Positions 1 through 8,518 of a stretch of DNA of 64,000 nucleotides are shown one piece after another (the first letter of the stretch is position 1; each line of letters starts with the position of its first letter). Location: positions 2,416,001-2,480,000 of the forward strand of contig NZ_JAFIBU010000001.1 in the NCBI RefSeq assembly GCF_017833255.1, written 5' to 3'. The translations under genes were made by a program, and so were the position numbers. The notes below the pieces were generated by a model. The model was not told where the DNA came from and did no database searches. It saw only the letters and a list, made by a program, of their open reading frames with translations. The DNA comes from Paenibacillus sp. PvR098 (GTDB taxonomy: Bacteria; Bacillota; Bacilli; Paenibacillales; NBRC-103111).

Positions 1-1026
1 GGCCTTTCCCATCTCTTCCTTTAACATCGCCGAACGAAGAATGGCGCGGAAACGAGCGATGCTATCGGGCGGACGAGAAGGGGGGCAACCCAGGATGATC
101 GGATTGTTCCGGTAATAGATCGCTTTAACGTCCATCACCGGCTCTTCCTTTTCCCCGCTGCCGTAATACCCGGTCCATTCGCCGAAAGGCCCTTCCTTCA
201 TGCTCTTATCCGGTTGCACGAAGCCTTCCAATACGATCTCGGCATGCGCCGGTATAGGCAAACCGGTCAGTTTCCCCTTTACGACGGGATAAGGTTTTCC
301 CCGCAATGCTCCCGCTACATCATACTCAGTGACGTCAAACGGAACTTCGTTGCAGGACATCAAAAAAAGCAAAGGATCTCCGCCAACCACGATCGCTACC
401 GGCATGGGTTCTTTTCTTGCAAAGTATTTATCGCGATGTATGCGTCCGTGTTTGCCCGGAGAGATGTAAAACCCTACCGTTTTGTCATCATGGACCATGA
501 CGCGGTAAGTCCCTAAATTCACGATTCCCGTTTCAGGATCTTTGGTGATGACAAAACATCCCGTGCCGATATAACGTCCTCCGTCCAGCTCATGCCAAAA
601 AGGCGCGGGAAATTGCTGTACATTCACCTCCTCGCCCATTTGAATATTCTCAAACACCGGACCATCTTCAATATATTCATAGGGAAGCGGTTTTAAGCTT
701 TTGTATATGTCATAAAATGTGTCGCTGGCTTCTTGCTTACTAAATTCCGTCGGCAACCCCAAACTCATGTTCATCCGCTTTCCGGCAAAAAAATTAGTGA
801 GGACGCGGAAGCCCTGCGGATAACCCGGTATGTTGTCGAACAACGCCGCCGGGGAGGGATATGTATGATGCAAAATCTCGGTGGCATCTCCGATGTCTTC
901 CTCCCAAGTAGCGCCGTTCACATGACGAAGCTCACCCAACCGTTCCACTTCATCCAACCATTCTCTAAGATCTTGATAGGGTATTTGGTATTGAGATATA
1001 CTCCTGTCGTCTAAATTTTTGGCCAT
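1..1026 (-). CDS. UbiD family decarboxylase (partial, 3' end outside window)
   Basis: The first 342 codons read from an ATG at 1024-1026 with the ribosome site GAAAGGAG about 8 bases upstream; the frame is open to the window edge, so the C-terminus is missing. The protein (MAKNLDDRSISQYQIPYQDL...) has the N-terminal order of prenylated-FMN UbiD-type (de)carboxylases: an N-terminal segment, then a flavin-reductase-like central part containing FGEWTGYYG and a late RPPDSIARFRAI stretch. These enzymes decarboxylate aromatic acids with prenyl-FMN made by UbiX, which is not seen here. It is the last visible gene of the aromatic operon, 48 bases after the aldehyde dehydrogenase. I infer an aromatic acid substrate such as a phthalate- or salicylate-type product; the exact substrate is unknown. 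Confidence 0.85.
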   Translation of the reverse strand, partial: MAKNLDDRSISQYQIPYQDLREWLDEVERLGELRHVNGATWEEDIGDATEILHHTYPSPAALFDNIPGYPQGFRVLTNFFAGKRMNMSLGLPTEFSKQEASDTFYDIYKSLKPLPYEYIEDGPVFENIQMGEEVNVQQFPAPFWHELDGGRYIGTGCFVITKDPETGIVNLGTYRVMVHDDKTVGFYISPGKHGRIHRDKYFARKEPMPVAIVVGGDPLLFLMSCNEVPFDVTEYDVAGALRGKPYPVVKGKLTGLPIPAHAEIVLEGFVQPDKSMKEGPFGEWTGYYGSGEKEEPVMDVKAIYYRNNPIILGCPPSRPPDSIARFRAILRSAMLKEEMGKA

Positions 1027-1074
1027 TGTCAATCTCCTTTCGGAAATTAGGGGGGGATTCAGGTAAACGATCCT

Positions 1075-2604
1075 TTAACGAACAAAATGAATCGCTTTCG
1101 TCTGCGTATAGCTGAACAGTTCCTCTAACCCCTCTTCGGTACCGAGACCGCTTTCTTTAAAGCCTCCGAACGGAACGCCGGTATAGTGGGCGGAATAACC
1201 GTTCACCCATACGTACCCGGCCTCGATGTCCTCCAAAGCGGTAAGAATCTGCGAGAAATTGTTGCTCCAGATGGAAGCCGTCAACCCGTATGATACGCTG
1301 TTCGTCATGGCGATCAGTTCGTCGTAAGTTTTCCACTTGATGACGGACTGTACCGGTCCGAAAATCTCTTCGCGGAAAATGCGCATCTCCGGTGTCACGC
1401 CGGTAAAGATCGTCGGTGGGACAAAATAACCGTTCGCCAGCTCCGGATCGCCCGGCTTCTCTCCTCCGACAAGAAGTTTGGCCCCGTCTTCATGGCCGGC
1501 CCGGATGTAATACATAACCTTTTCGTACTGCGCTTCCGACACCACCGGACCCATATTCACTACCGGATCGAGCGGGTTGCCAAGTTTGGCCTCTTTCGTT
1601 TTTTCCACCAATTTGGCGATAAATGGGTCGTACACCGACTCATGCAGGAACAGGCGAGTCATCGAACCGCAAGATTGTCCCTGCGAACGCAGAAAGTTCA
1701 TGCCGTAGAACGCGCCGTTGACCGCAGCTTCGATATCGGCATCGGGGAATACCATCATTGCGTTTTTCCCTCCAAGCTCCAGGGTAACATGCTTGATGCC
1801 GGTTTCCGCCGCCGATTTCATAATCGCCTTTCCCGTCGGAACGCTGCCCGTCAACGACAGGCGCTTGATCATCGGATGACGAACAATCGCGTCCCCGGTC
1901 ACGGGACCGTTGCCGCTTAATATGTTTACGACGCCCGGAGGTAGAATCTCTTTCACCATTTCCCCGAACAGCAGCGAAGACAGCGGGGGTTGATCCGGCG
2001 TTTTCACCACGACGGTGTTTCCGGCCATCAGCGGCATACCAATTTTGGTCGCAGTCTGTCCGATCGGATGATTGTACGGATTGATCTGTCCGACAACGCC
2101 AAAGGGTTCACGTCTCGTGATATGCCAATGCACGCCGGAGGACGGGATCGTCTCTCCTTTCAACTCTGTAGCGAGTCCTGCGCAATACTGCAGATTTTGC
2201 ACCGCCCGTTCCACATCGTTATACATCGCAATGACTGGATTGCCAGAGTCTATAGCGTCAAGGGCGGCGAACTCATGCGCCCGCTCTTTCAGTGCAGCCG
2301 CAATTTCCCGCAAATACGCCGCCCGGCGCAGCGGGGGCACCTTCTTCCATTGCCTCTGCGCTTCCGCTGCCGTTTCCACGGCTTCATTCACATCTTCCGG
2401 CTGAGCCAACGGTACTTCTCCCAAAATTTCCCCGGTAGACGGATTCGTGGTCGTATAAGTCTTCCCGCTTTTGGCTTTGACCAGCCGATCCCCCACCGTC
2501 ATTTTCCAATCTCGGTCCAGCAGTTGCTTAGCCAGCGATTCCCATTCCGCTTTGGACCGATTCTTCCCTTTCTCGATAACAATAGAAATGATAATCTCCT
2601 CCAT
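1075..2604 (-). CDS. Aldehyde dehydrogenase (NAD(P)-dependent), aromatic aldehyde type
   Basis: A 509-residue protein of normal ALDH length. The oxyanion Asn lies in NPYNHP (N178), the general-base Glu in LELGGK (E276) and the catalytic Cys in GQSCGS (C312). The family oxidises aldehydes to acids in the cytoplasm. Placed right after the Rieske large subunit and downstream of a NahE/PhdJ-type aldolase, it most likely oxidises the aromatic aldehyde released by that aldolase, as salicylaldehyde or 2-carboxybenzaldehyde dehydrogenases do (inference). The start is odd: the ATG at 2604 has no ribosome site upstream, whereas a strong GGAGGAG lies inside codons 1-3; no ATG, GTG or TTG in frame follows at the right distance, only ATT. 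The true start is therefore open. Confidence 0.92.
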   Translation of the reverse strand: MEEIIISIVIEKGKNRSKAEWESLAKQLLDRDWKMTVGDRLVKAKSGKTYTTTNPSTGEILGEVPLAQPEDVNEAVETAAEAQRQWKKVPPLRRAAYLREIAAALKERAHEFAALDAIDSGNPVIAMYNDVERAVQNLQYCAGLATELKGETIPSSGVHWHITRREPFGVVGQINPYNHPIGQTATKIGMPLMAGNTVVVKTPDQPPLSSLLFGEMVKEILPPGVVNILSGNGPVTGDAIVRHPMIKRLSLTGSVPTGKAIMKSAAETGIKHVTLELGGKNAMMVFPDADIEAAVNGAFYGMNFLRSQGQSCGSMTRLFLHESVYDPFIAKLVEKTKEAKLGNPLDPVVNMGPVVSEAQYEKVMYYIRAGHEDGAKLLVGGEKPGDPELANGYFVPPTIFTGVTPEMRIFREEIFGPVQSVIKWKTYDELIAMTNSVSYGLTASIWSNNFSQILTALEDIEAGYVWVNGYSAHYTGVPFGGFKESGLGTEEGLEELFSYTQTKAIHFVR

Positions 2605-2667
2605 ATCGTATTAATCCGAGGTTAGCTGATGATTCGAACGGTTCCACAGAATATGACTCCGGACCTT

Positions 2668-3993
2668 TTATTCCGAGAGCATATATTCAAGCCACTTCCT
2701 ATGGAACGTTCTCATGACTCCCTCTTCCAACCGGGAATCGTAAACGACGCCGGGTCCCGCCCATTCTGTAATCACTTCCGCATCGCTCATGAAATCGTAG
2801 CCCATTTGATAGTTCAGCTTGACGTCGTTTTTTCGCGAATACACGCTTCCCGCGGTAGCGGATAATCCGTTCCATATCGCAATATCGTCCTGCTCGAAAT
2901 TCCCCGACGGGCTGAATGTGCTGACCGCCACTTTATACGATCGTTTCTTGAATTCTTCTGACGCTTTGGCCGGAACCAGCACCCAGCTCCAGATTTCCAT
3001 CTTTCCGCTACCGCGTGGCTGCCATTGTCTGAAGCTCAAGACCGGCGTGAACGTTTTATTCGGCGCATCGGTTGTATAAATGTGCACGAACGACAAATTC
3101 GGGAAGATGTTGCCGGTATTGACCAATGACCTTCTTACGATCTCAAACTGTTCCACCGGCATATCTTTACGGAATAGCGCCTGCACTTCCTCAGGATATC
3201 CCCGGAATGGCGATACATCGGGCGCGGTTAGTTTCAAGCTCGTGGAATGACCGTCACAATCGGTCACATGCACCTCGTGATTTTTTTTGCGCAGCTGCTC
3301 CCACGGAGGTACGCCCAGCCCCAGGTCGAATACCGACCGGTGCGCCATTTGGGTGTGATAGCTGTCCCCGCTGAAATTATCCGCGCCTATCTTCCAGTCC
3401 GAATCGACGATCCAGCGGTGCGGTTCCCCAACGACCTCCATTCCCCCCTCCACAAAATCGATGTGCGTATCCATATACCAGCGGAAACCTCCCAGATGCT
3501 CTTCCAAGGTTCCCGCTTTCTCATCCAGACAAGCAAAAATCATCCCTTTATACGAATCCACCCGCGCCTCCAGAAGCCCCCATTCCTTTTGTTCCAGGTT
3601 CCGGTAGGCTCTTTCTTTTTGCGGTACGGTCGTCAGTTCTCCCGAACAGTCATACGTCCATCCATGATACGGACACCGGAAATGCGAAGCATTCCCTTTC
3701 TCGCTGTGGCACACTTTGACGCCCCGGTGCCGGCACGAGTTGAACAAGCATTTGATTTCATCGTTTTTCCCTCTCGAAAGAATAAACGGGTCTCCTCCGA
3801 TATACCGGGTGACAAAATCCCCAGGCTTCCGAATTTCCGATTCATGTCCGACAAAAACCCATGACTTGGCAAAGATTTTCTCAAGCTCCATCGCGTATAG
3901 TTCGGGATCGTTAAATATTTGCAAAGGAATGTATCCTTTATCGAATTCTTGCTGCATTTGCGTCAAAACGTCTTTGCTCGTTTGGGTGGCCAT
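2668..3993 (-). CDS. Ring-hydroxylating dioxygenase large (alpha) subunit, Rieske type
   Basis: 441 residues, usual for alpha subunits. The Rieske 2Fe-2S ligands are C87-x-H89 and C107-x-x-H110. The mononuclear iron site follows with D205, H213 and H218 in the pattern D-x7-H-x4-H. It adds both atoms of O2 to an aromatic ring to give a cis-dihydrodiol, taking electrons from a ferredoxin chain. The ATG at 3993 has AAAGGAG upstream. It sits 15 bases after the aldolase gene and 63 before the aldehyde dehydrogenase. Unusually, the small subunit is not adjacent but four genes upstream, and no ferredoxin or reductase gene is in the window. The overall sequence resembles polycyclic-aromatic dioxygenase alpha subunits, but the substrate cannot be read from sequence. 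Confidence 0.93.
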   Translation of the reverse strand: MATQTSKDVLTQMQQEFDKGYIPLQIFNDPELYAMELEKIFAKSWVFVGHESEIRKPGDFVTRYIGGDPFILSRGKNDEIKCLFNSCRHRGVKVCHSEKGNASHFRCPYHGWTYDCSGELTTVPQKERAYRNLEQKEWGLLEARVDSYKGMIFACLDEKAGTLEEHLGGFRWYMDTHIDFVEGGMEVVGEPHRWIVDSDWKIGADNFSGDSYHTQMAHRSVFDLGLGVPPWEQLRKKNHEVHVTDCDGHSTSLKLTAPDVSPFRGYPEEVQALFRKDMPVEQFEIVRRSLVNTGNIFPNLSFVHIYTTDAPNKTFTPVLSFRQWQPRGSGKMEIWSWVLVPAKASEEFKKRSYKVAVSTFSPSGNFEQDDIAIWNGLSATAGSVYSRKNDVKLNYQMGYDFMSDAEVITEWAGPGVVYDSRLEEGVMRTFHRKWLEYMLSE

Positions 3994-4008
3994 GCTTACT
4001 CGACTCCT

Positions 4009-4980
4009 TTATTGGGATCTAACGTGTTGTTCCATCAACCGCTCTGCGAGCTGCTGCCAACGTCTTCCCGACTCGCGGGCTCCTTCGGCAAATTCCTCCG
4101 GTATTTCATGATACGGCGGTCGGCTTGGCCCTGCCTTGATGTACCCTGCCTCTTGAATCCTGAGTTTTTCCACCTGAATCGTGTAGAGGCGGAACAGGTC
4201 TCTGTCTCCTCTCGGAAAGAAAGTCTCATACGTTTTATAAATGTCATTGCTCAGATTTCCCGCTTGTTCCAGATCCCCCGAAGCGATGGCCTCACGCAAG
4301 GCAACCACCGGCTCAGGATGGCAAGAGGCTCCGCCTGACCAGCAGGCGATATTATGCTCCGGTGAAAGCTTATACACCTTCAGCCAATCTTTTTCCATTA
4401 ACATCAGCCGTATTTTACCGTTTACCGCCTCAAAGCAGCTCGGATATTGTTCATTGTAAGAGCCGTATTTGGCCCCTATGACTTGAGGAATTTCTGCAAG
4501 CTCCGCCCACATGGCAGGCGTAATCTTGCTCTTGAAAGCAGAAGGGTTGTTATAGACGACGATGCCCATGTCCGGAAGAGCTTCCGCCACATCCCGATAA
4601 AAGCCGAGCACAGCGTCCGAGGGCAGTTCACACCAGAAGGGACGGCCTAACAGCAAACCTACTGCGCCTACCTCGCGCGCAAACTTGGCTCTGGCGATCG
4701 TATCCCTTGTATTCAGCGTCGTCGGTCCCGCCACAACCGGAATCCGGCCGTCAACCGTTTTCACGACCGTCTCGGTAAACGCCCTCCATTCATCTTCCGT
4801 CAGCGTTGAGGCTTCGCCAAACGTGCCGGTAAGCATAATGCCGTCCACCCCGCCCTGAACCAAAGCTTCGGCCCCTCGGCGAGATTCCTCCAGATCTACC
4901 GAATAATCCGCCAACGCTGGGGTCGGCATAATGGCAAACACGCCTTTAAGGTCTTCCAAACGCAATCTCAATGAACTCAT
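4009..4980 (-). CDS. Hydratase-aldolase, NahE/PhdJ-like (dihydrodipicolinate synthase superfamily)
   Basis: 323 residues from the ATG at 4980, chosen because CGGAGGG lies 9 bases upstream; an in-frame TTG at 5040 without a site would add 20 residues. The fold is the DapA/NAL (beta/alpha)8 barrel: KGVFAIMPTP, TGTFGEASTL, the Tyr in VVYNNP and the Schiff-base Lys in IGAKYG (K171). The C-terminal stretch FPRGD...KAGPSRPPYHEIP matches what I recall of trans-o-hydroxybenzylidenepyruvate hydratase-aldolase (NahE) and its phenanthrene counterpart PhdJ, rather than DapA. Such enzymes hydrate and cleave the ring-fission side chain to pyruvate plus an aromatic aldehyde, which fits the neighbouring dioxygenases and aldehyde dehydrogenase. 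Confidence 0.88.
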   Translation of the reverse strand: MSSLRLRLEDLKGVFAIMPTPALADYSVDLEESRRGAEALVQGGVDGIMLTGTFGEASTLTEDEWRAFTETVVKTVDGRIPVVAGPTTLNTRDTIARAKFAREVGAVGLLLGRPFWCELPSDAVLGFYRDVAEALPDMGIVVYNNPSAFKSKITPAMWAELAEIPQVIGAKYGSYNEQYPSCFEAVNGKIRLMLMEKDWLKVYKLSPEHNIACWSGGASCHPEPVVALREAIASGDLEQAGNLSNDIYKTYETFFPRGDRDLFRLYTIQVEKLRIQEAGYIKAGPSRPPYHEIPEEFAEGARESGRRWQQLAERLMEQHVRSQ

Positions 4981-5005
4981 GTGTGGTTCCCTCCGGTTCT
5001 CAATC

Positions 5006-5776
5006 TTAAAAAGGTCTGACGGAAATGCCGCTGTCGACAAGAATTATCGTTCCCGTCATATGTCCCGCATTCCTTCCCGATGCCAAAAACACATAGGAAC
5101 CCGCGACTTCCTCCGGCAGCGGCACCTTTTTGAGCGGAAGTCTCTCGTCGGTCATAGCGGAAATGGATGGCCGGTCCACTTTCGGTTCAATGACGGATTT
5201 CAAATTAGTCAAGGCTTTGCCGATAGCGACCCCGTTAACCCGGATATCCGGCGACAGCTCCAACGCCAGCTGGCGAACCAATCCCGCTATGGCGTGTTTG
5301 GAAGCCACATAAAGCGTTCCGCCCAAGCCGGCCTGAAGGCTGGATATTGACGCCGTCATCACAATGCAGCCTTTCGTTTCGGATAAGGCCGGCAGCGCTG
5401 CTTTGACGGTGAACAAGTAACCTTTCACATTGACTCCAAACAGCTTATTGTAAGCCGCCTCCAGGTTTTTCTCCTCAATTTCCCTCAAGGAGACCCGCTT
5501 GTCGTAGACACCGGCATTGGCAATCAAAATATCCAACTTGCCGAACGCTTGCAGCACCTCCGCCACGGCGTGCTTATTGTCTTCCAAGGAAGCAACGTTG
5601 CCGCAAATCGTGATCAAATCTTCCCCGCACTCTTCTTTTAAAGAATCGAGAGAAGCTTCATCGAGGTCGAAGGCTCCGACCTTCGCGCCCTCTTCCACAT
5701 ACCGTTTGGCCACCGCACGGCCGATTCCCGAAGCTGCTCCTGTAATGAAAGCGACCTTTCCATTCAGCTCGCCCAT
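5006..5776 (-). CDS. cis-Dihydrodiol dehydrogenase, BphB/NahB-like SDR
   Basis: 256 residues with the short-chain dehydrogenase pattern: TGAASGIG nucleotide-binding loop (13-20), NAG (87-89), catalytic Ser near 143, Y156 and K160 in YxxxK. The stretches GKLDILIANAGVYD and NVKGYLFTVKAALPAL follow the BphB/NahB branch, which oxidises cis-dihydrodiols to catechol-type diols with NAD+. The gene lies 3 bases after the extradiol dioxygenase, with GAGG about 11 bases before the ATG, so it is translated from within the preceding stop region. Its place between ring hydroxylation and ring cleavage enzymes supports the assignment. A general SDR of other specificity cannot be excluded. Confidence 0.88.
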   Translation of the reverse strand: MGELNGKVAFITGAASGIGRAVAKRYVEEGAKVGAFDLDEASLDSLKEECGEDLITICGNVASLEDNKHAVAEVLQAFGKLDILIANAGVYDKRVSLREIEEKNLEAAYNKLFGVNVKGYLFTVKAALPALSETKGCIVMTASISSLQAGLGGTLYVASKHAIAGLVRQLALELSPDIRVNGVAIGKALTNLKSVIEPKVDRPSISAMTDERLPLKKVPLPEEVAGSYVFLASGRNAGHMTGTIILVDSGISVRPF

Positions 5777-5779
5777 CGC

Positions 5780-6670
5780 TCAGCTACCTCGCGTAAAGGA
5801 TTCTGGCCGACCGTGTATTCCGCCCCAAGCTGAAAATTTGCTTTCGTTTTTGTTAAGAAAACGCGTCGGCATCTCATGCGAGACGGTAGCCACTTCGGCC
5901 GAAAACTCAAACCTGTTGCCTCCAGGCTCCCAAAAATAACAGAATAAACTGGCGCCGGTTACGTGTCGTCCCGGCCCTACCTCGAGCTCCGTACCAAACT
6001 GCATAGCCCGATCTGCAATCTGCTTCATATGATCGAAATCTCTCAAGTTCCAGGCATAATGGTGTAAGCTTTCCTTTTCTGACTTCGCCAGACTGAAAGC
6101 AACATCGTGATGGTATGTCTCTCTACGCGTAAACGCCTGCATCCAGGAGCCGTCATTTTCCAGCTTTACATCCGAAATATAAAATCCAATACTTTTTAAA
6201 AAACCCGCATCCTTCTGGACATCCGTTGTCATTAAATTGATGTGATCCGCATCAATCGGCGCAATAGCTCCCCTTTCTTTGAGGGCCGGTGCATGAGGGA
6301 AATGATACTTATTGTCTTCCACGCAAACCAATTCAGCTTTGATCCCGCTAGGCAATGTAAATCCGATGCCTTTCACTTGACCAGGCTCTCTGCCATCCGT
6401 GTTTTCTACCGCAACATTCAGTTCCTTGATCATTCTCGCATACCGCTCCAGGTCATCTTCATTCGTTACCCGTACGGCAAAATGCGCTACGCCGGTCCCC
6501 CCCTCAGTAACCGCCAGATCGTAATTGTTATCCAAGCCGCAGCCGAAATAAGCGGTTTTGCCTTCCCGATGTATTTCCACAAGACCCAGGACCTCTTTGT
6601 AAAAAGCGCTCGCCTTTCCTAGATCCATGACTCTTAATTCCGCGTGCTCAAAACAACGTTCTCCTGCCAT
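5780..6670 (-). CDS. Extradiol ring-cleavage dioxygenase, type I (VOC fold)
   Basis: 296 residues forming two vicinal-oxygen-chelate modules. Iron ligands are visible in the second module: H143 in DADHINLM, a His of the HH pair 203-204 in SLHHYAW and E255 in GNRFEFS. Type I extradiol enzymes open catechols next to the diol, using Fe(II) and O2. The ATG at 6670 has GAGGTG 6 bases upstream. It follows the dioxygenase small subunit and precedes the dihydrodiol dehydrogenase. It would act on the diol of a bicyclic or polycyclic substrate, feeding the aldolase (inference). Length and two-module layout are like BphC and NahC. Confidence 0.9.
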   Translation of the reverse strand: MAGERCFEHAELRVMDLGKASAFYKEVLGLVEIHREGKTAYFGCGLDNNYDLAVTEGGTGVAHFAVRVTNEDDLERYARMIKELNVAVENTDGREPGQVKGIGFTLPSGIKAELVCVEDNKYHFPHAPALKERGAIAPIDADHINLMTTDVQKDAGFLKSIGFYISDVKLENDGSWMQAFTRRETYHHDVAFSLAKSEKESLHHYAWNLRDFDHMKQIADRAMQFGTELEVGPGRHVTGASLFCYFWEPGGNRFEFSAEVATVSHEMPTRFLNKNESKFSAWGGIHGRPESFTRGS

Positions 6671-6730
6671 ACAAGCACCTCATTTTTATGTAGATATGAA
6701 GGAATTGAATAAATTTTACATTGAGATATT

Positions 6731-7246
6731 TTAGAAGAAAAAGGAAATATACGACATCGGCAATGTGGTCTGATCCAAATAAACGGTTCTTTTCGCAATT
6801 TTTAATTGACCATCCACGTGGCGTAAATAATCCAATCTTTCACCGCACAATAGTTCAAAGGCTGGGTTATCTCCTCTGCTGCGGTAAACGATAAAGTTGC
6901 TTCTCACCTCGATCTCCGAACCTTCCTTCGGAAGATTAGGTCTAATATTGCTAATCATGTGGCGTAAACGAGAACGCGGTTGTTCCGACCAGGCATAATC
7001 CGTATTTAAACGCTCCACTCTCGTCTTGATGGAATCCCAATCTTCCAGCAGGATGAAAGCCGATTGGCTAAAACCTGTTTCTCCTTTCCCCTCCCGGGTC
7101 ACTCTCACTGGAACGCGATAGTCGATATCCGGAGTCAAATAGTCCAGCCATTGCATCAGTTCACCATTATCGAAAAGCTCGGCCTCTTTATTCAAAAAAC
7201 TTACACATTCCATATATACTTGCATATATTCTTGCCAATTTTCCAT
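6731..7246 (-). CDS. Ring-hydroxylating dioxygenase small (beta) subunit
   Basis: The ATG at 7246 gives 171 residues, the normal size of the SnoaL-like beta subunit of Rieske dioxygenases; the open frame extends to 7447, but the added residues do not look like the family and cover a cre site. Recognisable pieces are FLNKEAELFDNGELMQWLDYLTPDIDYRVPVRVTR near the N-terminus, SEQPRSRLRHMISNI in the middle and the C-terminal region with R and DYLR. The subunit supports assembly of the a3b3 hexamer and has no metal site. No strong ribosome site precedes 7246. It is separated from its presumed alpha partner by three genes, which is rare. Confidence 0.85.
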   Translation of the reverse strand: MENWQEYMQVYMECVSFLNKEAELFDNGELMQWLDYLTPDIDYRVPVRVTREGKGETGFSQSAFILLEDWDSIKTRVERLNTDYAWSEQPRSRLRHMISNIRPNLPKEGSEIEVRSNFIVYRSRGDNPAFELLCGERLDYLRHVDGQLKIAKRTVYLDQTTLPMSYISFFF

Positions 7247-7516
7247 TGTTGTCCGAGTCAAATTTATCCCTACTTTCTTGTAAACAAATGATGAGGGAAT
7301 ATCCTTTCGGCATTCCGGCGCCCATATTTCAAACACTAGGCGATCTGAAAAAATAATTTTGTAAACGTTTTCAAATATTGCAATTATTCTTCCTTCATCA
7401 ACAATTCTCCGAATTCCCGTTGGTACTTTTTTGTATCCGTCAAACAAGCTTGCTGGGCTAAGGATAGGAATAGTACAAACAATAAGCTTTGGACATACGC
7501 CTGAACCCCTTTCGTT
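7247..7516 (-). promoter_or_regulatory. Leader of the beta-subunit gene with a perfect cre operator
   Basis: The minus strand here carries TGAAAACGTTTACA at 7360-7373, which fits the CcpA catabolite-responsive consensus TGWAANCGNTNWCA at every position. It lies about 115 bases upstream of the beta-subunit ATG. A weak sigma-A-like arrangement (TTGATG, then AATATT) sits just upstream of it, so an internal carbon-repressed promoter is plausible. An open frame continues through this stretch into the beta subunit, but it does not resemble the family. Confidence 0.6.
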
Positions 7517-7800
7517 TCAGCGTTTGAAACTGCTTTCATTTAAAATTTTAATACGGATGTTTTTTTTTATCAAATCGAAATATTTTGAATTGTATTCACT
7601 TTTTTTGATAACTTTACACGGTACATTTCTCGTCTCAGCCGCTTTGATCCCGATTTGTAATCCGGTTTTTTGGATGCCGAAGAGGCCAACCAGAAAAGTC
7701 TGGTTGACCACATCATAAGAAATCCCCTCTGAATGGCAATGTTACTCGATCTTACCCACTAGGGTAACATCAAGCAGCACGCCAAACGCGAGGGGATCAC
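7517..7800 (-). pseudogene. Unidentified coding relic
   Basis: One minus-strand frame reads from just after the hydrolase stop: a short peptide ending ...LLDVTLVGKIE, a single TAA, then HCHSEGISYDVVNQTFLVGL and onward through IQIGIKAAETRN-like sequence to about 7520. It reads like a decayed or truncated gene in the same direction as its neighbours, but I do not recognise the family. The stretch also carries inverted repeats: TTACCC-acta-GGGTAA at 7753-7768 and, around it, ATCCCCTC near 7723 against GAGGGGAT near 7791. An insertion-sequence remnant is one possibility; a regulatory leader is another. Confidence 0.3.
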
Positions 7801-7805
7801 ACCTG

Positions 7806-8465
7806 CTATTCTTTTATTTGATTTTGTAAGTAATCCAATACTTCCTCTACACCGGCAACTTGAGCATATTTGGCCTGAAGGTCAAATAAGCTTTGTTCAT
7901 GCGCCGTTTGTGAACGGTCTCCCACAGCCTCTTTTACGACAACGGGCCGGAATCCGTAGGATATTCCGTCAACAGCCGTCGCACGCACACAACCGCTGGT
8001 AGAACATCCCGTCAGAATAATGGTATCAACGCCTTGCGACACCAAGCGGGAAACCAAATCTGTTCCAAAGAAGGCTGAAGCGTATTTTTTGGTCAAAAGC
8101 ATATCGCCCTTTTGGAATTCAAGTACGGGGTCCACTTCCACAGCAGGCGTGCCGGCTTTTAATGTTTCGATTCCTTTTTGTTTTAAGGACCATGTCCCTG
8201 CATCCCTAAAATCGTCATCGTCATAAGCTACTCTGGTAAATATAACTGGAATTTTACGGGCACGGGCTACATCGAGAAGGCGCTTGTTCTCTGCCATTTG
8301 TGTGTCCATATTAGATGCAAGGAGCATCTCTGGATTTTTATAATCGGTAAAAGCGGGGGTGAGGTCAATGATAATGAGAGCCGGCCGTTTACCGAACCCA
8401 ATATTCAACCCGAAACCCTTCTCCTTAAAAAACTGCTGTTCATCCACAATGGAATGTTCTTGCAT
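7806..8465 (-). CDS. Cysteine hydrolase, isochorismatase/N-carbamoylsarcosine amidase family
   Basis: 219 residues with the family triad: D34 in IIIDLTPAF, a Lys in LTKKYASAFFGT (K126/127) and the nucleophile in TGCSTSGCVRATAVD (most likely C159). Members hydrolyse amides such as N-carbamoylsarcosine, maleamate or nicotinamide, or isochorismate. The ATG at 8465 has GAGGAGG 6-7 bases upstream. It lies between the decarboxylase-like gene and the dioxygenase genes on the same strand, so it probably belongs to the aromatic operon, perhaps releasing an amide or acting on a ring-cleavage product; the substrate is unknown. Confidence 0.88.
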   Translation of the reverse strand: MQEHSIVDEQQFFKEKGFGLNIGFGKRPALIIIDLTPAFTDYKNPEMLLASNMDTQMAENKRLLDVARARKIPVIFTRVAYDDDDFRDAGTWSLKQKGIETLKAGTPAVEVDPVLEFQKGDMLLTKKYASAFFGTDLVSRLVSQGVDTIILTGCSTSGCVRATAVDGISYGFRPVVVKEAVGDRSQTAHEQSLFDLQAKYAQVAGVEEVLDYLQNQIKE

Positions 8466-8482
8466 GTTGATCCTCCTCTAGG

Positions 8483-8496
8483 GTAAAGCGCTTTCT
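8483..8496 (-). promoter_or_regulatory. cre-like palindrome
   Basis: AGAAAGCGCTTTAC on the minus strand lies 18 bases upstream of the hydrolase ATG. It has the AAAGCGCTTT core of CcpA sites but departs from the consensus at three outer positions, so binding is less certain than at 7360-7373. Confidence 0.35.
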
Positions 8497-8518
8497 AAGT
8501 GGCTCGACCTCTTGATAT

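Noticed and set aside
1492..2625. Long open frames on the plus strand opposite the aldehyde dehydrogenase gene
   Set aside because: They mirror the codon structure of the real gene on the other strand, lack ribosome sites and resemble no family.
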